Assembly (NCBI GenBank): GCA_045661225.1
Contig: JAZRFF010000040.1
Span: 1-26,739, forward strand
Origin: HGM04593 sp045661225
Lineage (GTDB): Bacteria > Bacteroidota > Bacteroidia > Bacteroidales > Bacteroidaceae
Length of the DNA stretch: 26,739 bases
Reading direction: 5' to 3'
Below, in pieces: positions 22,177 through 26,739 of the stretch (its first letter is position 1; each line of letters opens with the position of its first letter). The notes beneath the pieces were generated by a model. It saw only the letters and a program-made list of their open reading frames with translations, did no database searches and was not told where the DNA came from. The position numbers were made by a program, and so were the translations under genes.

Positions 22177-23819
22177 TGCTTTTTCACAGCTTCGGGCGCG
22201 AGGTGGACCCCCGGGAATTGCCCTCTGTTTTTAACAATCCTTTTTATTACTCGCCGCACCTGCTTTGCGCGGAGGCGGCGAGTATTGTGCGTCTGTCGCT
22301 GCTTGCCGACCCTTTGGTGGCAGCCGATGCTGCTCGCGGAAAAATGTTGGGCGTGCTTGTTGTGCGCTCTGTCAGCGGCGAGGTGGGTTTCCTTGCGGCT
22401 TTTTCGGGGTTGTTGGCGGGTAGTAACAGGGTCGATGGCTTTGTCCCGCCTGTGTACGACTTGCAGGCGCCTGACGGGTACTTCAGGCAGGAAGAGGCTC
22501 GTATCTCGGCGCTTAATGCTGAAATTACGGCAATAGAGAGCGGTGCAGAATATTGCGAAGCGTGCGATGCACTTGTCCGTGAACAGGCTTGTGCGGCCGA
22601 GGCGCTCGCCGCGTTACGCGGCGAGTATGCCGCCAATAAGGCGGCGCGCGCTCAAAAGCGCAGCCTCGGCAATGTCGCGCCCGACGAGGCGGCGGCGATG
22701 ATAAAAGCCAGCCAGTTCGAAAAAGCCGAACTTGCGCGTCGCAAACGCGCGTGGCAGGAGCGCATCGCGCTCAAAGAGACCGAAAAAGCACGCATCGCGC
22801 AGGGACTTGACGCGCTGCGCGGCGAGCGTCGCGAGCGGTCGGCGGCACTCCAACGCTGGCTCTTTACGCAGTTTACCGTTCTCAATGCCTGTGGCGACAA
22901 AAAATCCCTTCTTGAAATATTCGACGAATATACCCGCGCGCTTCCACCGGCCGGAGCAGGAGAATGCGCGGCGCCCAAGCTGCTGCACTATGCCTACAGT
23001 AACGGCTACACCCCGCTGTCGGTTGCCGAATTTTGGGTAGGAGCCTCGCCGCAGGGCGAGGTACGTCGCGACGGTTGCTACTATGGCGCTTGCAAGAGTA
23101 AGTGCGAACCCATACTTACTTATATGCTGCAAGGGCTTAATGTCGAGGCGAACGCTCTTGAACGTGGCGGCGAGGTAACCAGTGTCGAAGAACTCTACAA
23201 CGACGAGCATATACTCATTGTCAACAAGCCTGCGGGGGTGCTCTCGGTGCCCGGCGTTGCAGGCGGTCGCTCGTTGCAGGAGTGGTTGCGCGACGACTAT
23301 CTGCACAGCGACAATCTCTTTGTCGTTCATCGGTTGGATATGGCAACGTCGGGCGTGCTTGTGGTGGCAAAATCAATGGAGATTTTCAAGGCGTTGCAGG
23401 CGCTGTTTGCCCGACGGGAAGTGCAGAAAGAGTATGTAGCCTTGCTCGATGGCGTCCCCTCCCGCGACAGCGGTATAATAACCTTGCCGCTTGCTCCCGA
23501 CTACGCTAACCGTCCGCGGCAGATGGTCGATTATGAACGCGGAAAGGAGGCTGTGACGCATTTTGAGCTGCTGCGCGTGTGCGACGATGGCGGCAAACGG
23601 CGTGCCCTTGTTCTTTTCCGTCCTGTTACAGGGCGCACACATCAGTTGCGCGTTCACGCGGCACACCCATCGGGGCTTGACTGCCCAATTCTGGGCGACG
23701 CCCTTTATGGCACGCCCGTCACGCGTCTTATGCTGCACGCCCGCTCGTTGCAGTTTGTTCACCCCGTCAGCGGCAAGGTTGTAAAAGTGGAATGTGAACC
23801 GGAATTCTTGCATTTTTAA
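22173..23819 (+). CDS. RluA-family pseudouridine synthase with long N-terminal extension
   Basis: 548 residues. The C-terminal half (about 335-548) is the catalytic domain: NKPAGVLSVPG (351-361), HRLDMATSG (386-394) with catalytic Asp389, and PVTGRTHQLRVHAAH. The N-terminal half carries an Ala/Arg/Glu-rich coiled coil (about 105-225) and a conserved module with LLHYAYSNGYTPL and a Cys-containing YYGACKSKCEPIL segment, as in long RluA-type proteins. These enzymes isomerise uridine to pseudouridine in rRNA or tRNA; the target is not predictable. The ATG overlaps the GH110 stop (ATGA), so translation is probably coupled. The gene is clearly more GC-rich than its neighbours, most of all in the coiled coil. 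Confidence 0.88.
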   Translation: MMLFHSFGREVDPRELPSVFNNPFYYSPHLLCAEAASIVRLSLLADPLVAADAARGKMLGVLVVRSVSGEVGFLAAFSGLLAGSNRVDGFVPPVYDLQAPDGYFRQEEARISALNAEITAIESGAEYCEACDALVREQACAAEALAALRGEYAANKAARAQKRSLGNVAPDEAAAMIKASQFEKAELARRKRAWQERIALKETEKARIAQGLDALRGERRERSAALQRWLFTQFTVLNACGDKKSLLEIFDEYTRALPPAGAGECAAPKLLHYAYSNGYTPLSVAEFWVGASPQGEVRRDGCYYGACKSKCEPILTYMLQGLNVEANALERGGEVTSVEELYNDEHILIVNKPAGVLSVPGVAGGRSLQEWLRDDYLHSDNLFVVHRLDMATSGVLVVAKSMEIFKALQALFARREVQKEYVALLDGVPSRDSGIITLPLAPDYANRPRQMVDYERGKEAVTHFELLRVCDDGGKRRALVLFRPVTGRTHQLRVHAAHPSGLDCPILGDALYGTPVTRLMLHARSLQFVHPVSGKVVKVECEPEFLHF

Positions 23820-23886
23820 AAGTTGTGTTTGCGGGCACTTTTGTAAAAATCTCCGCGCAGGCGAGCGGTGTGCTTGCCGCGCCTTA

Positions 23887-23911
23887 AAGAGCGCAAGTGC
23901 GTGTGGCTCTT
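23887..23911 (+). terminator. Possible terminator after the pseudouridine synthase gene
   Basis: AAGAGC and GCTCTT pair around a 13-nt loop, followed by GCTCTTGTTTG. A second imperfect stem, GGCGAGC/GCTTGCC, precedes it. T-run is weak. Confidence 0.35.
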
Positions 23912-23976
23912 GCTCTTGTTTGTTATACGTAAAATGTTGTGAATGTTATTATACAGTTTGAATATTTTTTTTAAAA

Positions 23977-24011
23977 ATAGGTGTCCGATTTAGAAAAAAT
24001 ACCTATATTTG
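23977..24011 (+). promoter_or_regulatory. Promoter of the large secreted protein, inside an inverted repeat
   Basis: TATATTTG at 24004-24011 is an exact -7 match, giving a leader of about 130 nt. ATAGGT (23977-23982) and ACCTAT (24001-24006) form an inverted repeat that spans the spacer and overlaps the -7 box, so it could be an operator. Confidence 0.5.
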
Positions 24012-24086
24012 CACACAGTAAAATAGAAACTCTGCGCGAGAGGTTTTTAAGAGCCTTTTGAGTGGAGCGTTTGTTGCGTATTATAA

Positions 24087-24100
24087 TAAGGTATACCTTA
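24087..24100. promoter_or_regulatory. 14-bp perfect palindrome in the leader
   Basis: TAAGGTATACCTTA is its own reverse complement. It lies 46 nt before the ATG at 24147, within the transcribed leader, and could be a protein-binding site or an RNA stem. Confidence 0.4.
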
Positions 24101-24146
24101 ATATAACCCACTACGGCTATTTTTTTTAAACCTAAATATTTATTTT

Positions 24147-26567
24147 ATGAGAAAATTTACAATGATTTTTTCACTCCTTTGCGCTGTGTGCTTTGGAGTG
24201 AATGCTCAGGTGCTTAAAGTTTCTGACGCTCCTGAAAACGGTGCTTGGGCTGAGAATACCACTTGGTATTTCATTCAGAACAAAAAAGGTGGTGTTGTTT
24301 CAATCTCGAACACAACCGGAACAGGAGAATTCCTTTCTCTTACAAACACGGTAATTCCTGCCGTAGACGATGAAAATGCACTTTGGTGTGTTGTCGGTGA
24401 CGAGACCAACGGTTATCAGTTCTACAACAAGGCAAGCGGTACAGACAAGGTGTTGTATGCAACACGTGAGTTGAACAGTGGCGCAGGCAGCTTTAAAATG
24501 GCTGCAAAGAGCGGTGCTGAAAACGAATATTTCGATATTGAAAACTCACAGCAGGCCGGTTATATCATTGTTAAGGACCACAACAACCAGAACAACTACT
24601 GGAACTACCGTGATGGAAACCTTGCATACTGGAATAGCACCAATGCAAAAAATGACGACGGTTCTTCGTTCCATTTTGTAAATGCAGCTCCTGCTGCTTC
24701 GGCTAAGAATCTGCTTACAATTTCTGGTGCAGAAATAACATTGAACGCAACTCCTATTGATCTTGCAAATAACACTGACAAACTTTACAGTAATGCTGCT
24801 TGTACAAACACACAGTGGGGTGACCAGTTCGAGGGACATTGGGAATATTTGTTCGATGGCAGCTACGAGACAATCTTCCACTCAGAGTATGGTGACAATA
24901 CATCTGTCGATGGTCTTGACCACTATATCCGCGTAGATATGGGCGAAGGCAAAACCATTGAGACACTGCAGTTCACCATTGGTACACGTTTCAAAAACTG
25001 TAACGTAAACTCACCTACAACAATTGTTGTTGAGGGTTGCAACGAGCCTAATGGAACATACGAAGAAATTAAAACCGTAACCGGTATTCCTCAGCAAAAT
25101 TCATACAATTACACTTCGCCGGTACTGACAAACGGCAAGGCTTACCGTTACATTCGTTACCGTGTAACAGCTACCGGTACCAACCAAACAGACGGTGGTG
25201 GAAAGGTATTCTTCTTTATCGCAGAATTTGCTATGTCATCGGTAGAATCGGAGTTTACTGTAAACTCTGAATATGCTGATTACACTGAGCAGATTAAAGA
25301 GGTTGCAAATGCTTTGGAAAACAGAAGCGGTTCAATTATGAATTATGTATCTTCAATTGCTTCGGCATTTGAGAATGCTGACCGTGCAATTAATGCAAAT
25401 TACTATGCCCTCAAAGACAAAGTAGATGAGTTAAGAACATACGTTACATACAGTGGCGAGGCTATCGGTCAGTACAACGTATCAGCTGATTTTGTTGCTG
25501 CGCTTGAAAATGCTGTAGCTGTTCTTGAGAATCCTGAAAGCTCAACAAACGACTACGAAACAGCTCTTGCAACACTCAATGCACTTGAGACTCCTGCTGC
25601 AAACCTTACTCTTGTAGACGGCGCGTTCTACTATATCCGCTCGGTTGTTAAAGAGAATGGTTATGTATATGCAAAGCTTAACGATGACAACCTCGAAGAT
25701 GATAAATTTGAGCGTAACTCTCTTTGCTGGGCTTCAACAACAACAGCATCGAACCAAGGTGTTTGGAAGTGCGAGATTGTTGAGGGTGTAGCATACTTTA
25801 AGAACGTTCATACCGCAAGTTATATAAGCGAGCTTATAACTTATTGCCCCGGTGTTCTTTCTGAGACAGAAAAAGCTCCTGTAGTTCTTGAGTCTCTTGG
25901 CGAAGGTCAGGTGAAAATTAAGATTAACGGTGCTGTAATGCACGCACAAGCTAATGGCTATACTGTACCTTGGAACGATGGCGCTAATTCTCCTTCAGCT
26001 TGGTATATCGAGAATGCAGCAGGTGTTCTTCCTTACACACTCACTGTAGGCGATGCAGGTTGGTCAACACTTATCCTTGGCTTTGACGCAGTAATTCCCG
26101 CCGAGGTTGAGGCTTACACAGTTTCAACTGTTGGAAGCGATTACGCAAGATTGGAAGCTGCAACAGGCGTTCTTGCTGCAAACACAGGTATTCTTGTGAA
26201 GGCTGCTGCCGGTGACTACAATTTTGCTTACACAACCGAGGCTGCTACCGTTACCGAGAGCGCTCTTGAGGGTACATTGTACGAGAAAGAGATTAGCGGT
26301 TACGTTCTTGCAAACGGCGATAATGGCATTGGATTCTACGCTACAGCGGACGGCTTTGTAAACAACGCCAACAAGGTTTATTTGCCCGAGCAGGCACAGG
26401 GTTCTGCAGCATTCTACGGCTTCCTCTTCGAGGGTACAACAGGTGTTGAGAATGTAGAGGTTGAGAACGGTGCACAGGTAATCTTCGACCTTACAGGCCG
26501 CCGCATCGACGCAATCAACGCAGCCGGCATCTACATTGTAAACGGTAAGAAGGTAGTTGTAAAGTAA
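24147..26567 (+). CDS. Large secreted protein with F5/8C domain and C-terminal sorting-like tail
   Basis: 806 residues. Signal peptide 1-20 (ending GVNA). An N-terminal lectin-like module (about 35-180; WYFIQNKKGG, ALWCVVGDETNGYQFYN) is echoed by a second one (about 485-625; FYYIRSVVKENGYVYA). Between them are an F5/8 type C (discoidin/CBM32-like) domain (about 205-365, with WEYLFDGSYETIFHS and RYIRYRV) and a helical FIVAR-like stretch (375-482). A beta-rich domain (627-755) precedes a tail, VIFDLTGRRID...GIYIVNGKKVVVK, resembling type-A T9SS C-terminal signals. No catalytic motif is seen, so it is probably a surface glycan-binding protein. Codon use is even and A/C-rich compared with upstream genes, suggesting high expression. 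Export by T9SS is inference; no T9SS genes are in the window. Confidence 0.8.
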   Translation: MRKFTMIFSLLCAVCFGVNAQVLKVSDAPENGAWAENTTWYFIQNKKGGVVSISNTTGTGEFLSLTNTVIPAVDDENALWCVVGDETNGYQFYNKASGTDKVLYATRELNSGAGSFKMAAKSGAENEYFDIENSQQAGYIIVKDHNNQNNYWNYRDGNLAYWNSTNAKNDDGSSFHFVNAAPAASAKNLLTISGAEITLNATPIDLANNTDKLYSNAACTNTQWGDQFEGHWEYLFDGSYETIFHSEYGDNTSVDGLDHYIRVDMGEGKTIETLQFTIGTRFKNCNVNSPTTIVVEGCNEPNGTYEEIKTVTGIPQQNSYNYTSPVLTNGKAYRYIRYRVTATGTNQTDGGGKVFFFIAEFAMSSVESEFTVNSEYADYTEQIKEVANALENRSGSIMNYVSSIASAFENADRAINANYYALKDKVDELRTYVTYSGEAIGQYNVSADFVAALENAVAVLENPESSTNDYETALATLNALETPAANLTLVDGAFYYIRSVVKENGYVYAKLNDDNLEDDKFERNSLCWASTTTASNQGVWKCEIVEGVAYFKNVHTASYISELITYCPGVLSETEKAPVVLESLGEGQVKIKINGAVMHAQANGYTVPWNDGANSPSAWYIENAAGVLPYTLTVGDAGWSTLILGFDAVIPAEVEAYTVSTVGSDYARLEAATGVLAANTGILVKAAAGDYNFAYTTEAATVTESALEGTLYEKEISGYVLANGDNGIGFYATADGFVNNANKVYLPEQAQGSAAFYGFLFEGTTGVENVEVENGAQVIFDLTGRRIDAINAAGIYIVNGKKVVVK

Positions 26568-26600
26568 TTCCTTAGAGGAGTAAGAACGAGATATTTAAAG

Positions 26601-26634
26601 AGTATCGTGGCGGGCTACCGCCTGCCACGATGCT
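26601..26634 (+). terminator. Long hairpin between the secreted protein and the next small gene
   Basis: A core 12-bp stem, ATCGTGGCGGGC/GCCTGCCACGAT, closes on a TACC loop with one G-T pair, and extends to about 15 bp through AGT/GCT. No T-run follows, so it may be a partial terminator, an attenuator or an RNA-stabilising stem. Confidence 0.6.
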
Positions 26635-26672
26635 AAAAATATAAACGATAAGAAAAATCATAGAAAAAAGAT

Positions 26673-26739
26673 ATGAAAAAGAATTATGTATCTCCTCTTG
26701 TATCAGAGGTAAACGTAGAGGCTACAGAGTCAATGCTTG
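26673..26739 (+). CDS. Start of a small-peptide-like gene (partial)
   Basis: ATG at 26673 opens MKKNYVSPLVSEVNVEATESML, open to the window edge. Short Bacteroidetes proteins of about 60-70 residues often begin this way (MKKxYxSP...VEVEA). They carry no classic signal peptide and have no assigned role. It follows the secreted protein by 105 bp with a strong hairpin between. Full length cannot be seen. Confidence 0.5.
   Translation, partial: MKKNYVSPLVSEVNVEATESML

Noticed and set aside
22614..23330. Minus-strand ORF of 238 codons
   Set aside because: It is a shadow of the GC-rich, coiled-coil part of the pseudouridine synthase gene; high GC removes stop codons in several frames.

Overview
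The window looks like chromosomal DNA from a Bacteroidota bacterium, most likely a gut Bacteroidales. The support is repeated -7 boxes of the Bacteroidetes type (TAnnTTTG), several phylum-typical families (DUF3667, DUF4252-like, DUF3316-like, GH110, carboxynorspermidine decarboxylase), lipoproteins with acidic residues after the lipobox cysteine, and a C-terminal GIYIVNGKK-type tail on a large secreted protein. I cannot name the genus from sequence alone. I found no transposase, integrase, phage module or CRISPR array.

Layout. 1-900: the start of an unknown minus-strand gene and a long array of about 85-bp repeats reading toward it. 897-2801 (minus): a membrane-spanning TPR/HTH regulator. 2934-6806 (plus): a DUF3667 membrane protein, a DUF4252-like fragment, a DUF3316-like outer-membrane protein, an S41 protease lipoprotein and a decayed gene remnant. 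6837-11164 (plus): three exported enzymes in a row, namely a 5'-nucleotidase lipoprotein, an alpha/beta-hydrolase lipoprotein and an arginine deiminase with a signal peptide. 11245-11994: the largest repeat array, followed by a secreted endonuclease/exonuclease/phosphatase-family protein. 13176-17530: housekeeping genes (superoxide dismutase, PcrA/UvrD helicase, carboxynorspermidine decarboxylase). 17720-18300: a strong promoter, a 5' half of tRNA-Gly, a complete tRNA-Gly(GCC), a terminator, and a truncated outer-membrane-protein gene running into them from the other strand. 18608-23819 (plus): a short YdeI-like protein, ketopantoate reductase, a third repeat array, a GH110 alpha-1,3-galactosidase, and an RluA-type pseudouridine synthase overlapping it by 4 bp. 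24147-26739: a large secreted F5/8C-domain protein with a structured leader, a strong hairpin, and the start of a small peptide gene.

The most unusual signal is the repeat family. Three arrays (437-855 minus, 11245-11994 plus, 20063-20317 plus) share a unit of about 85 bp. Each lies between two co-directional genes, reads toward the downstream gene, and ends exactly at a TATCTTTG box that can serve as that gene's promoter. Every regular unit has two small palindromes. One lies over the -33 region; the other takes in the -7 box and the start of the transcript. Where their sequence changes between units, both arms usually change together, so pairing is kept. This suggests a structured promoter-repeat element, not random satellite DNA.
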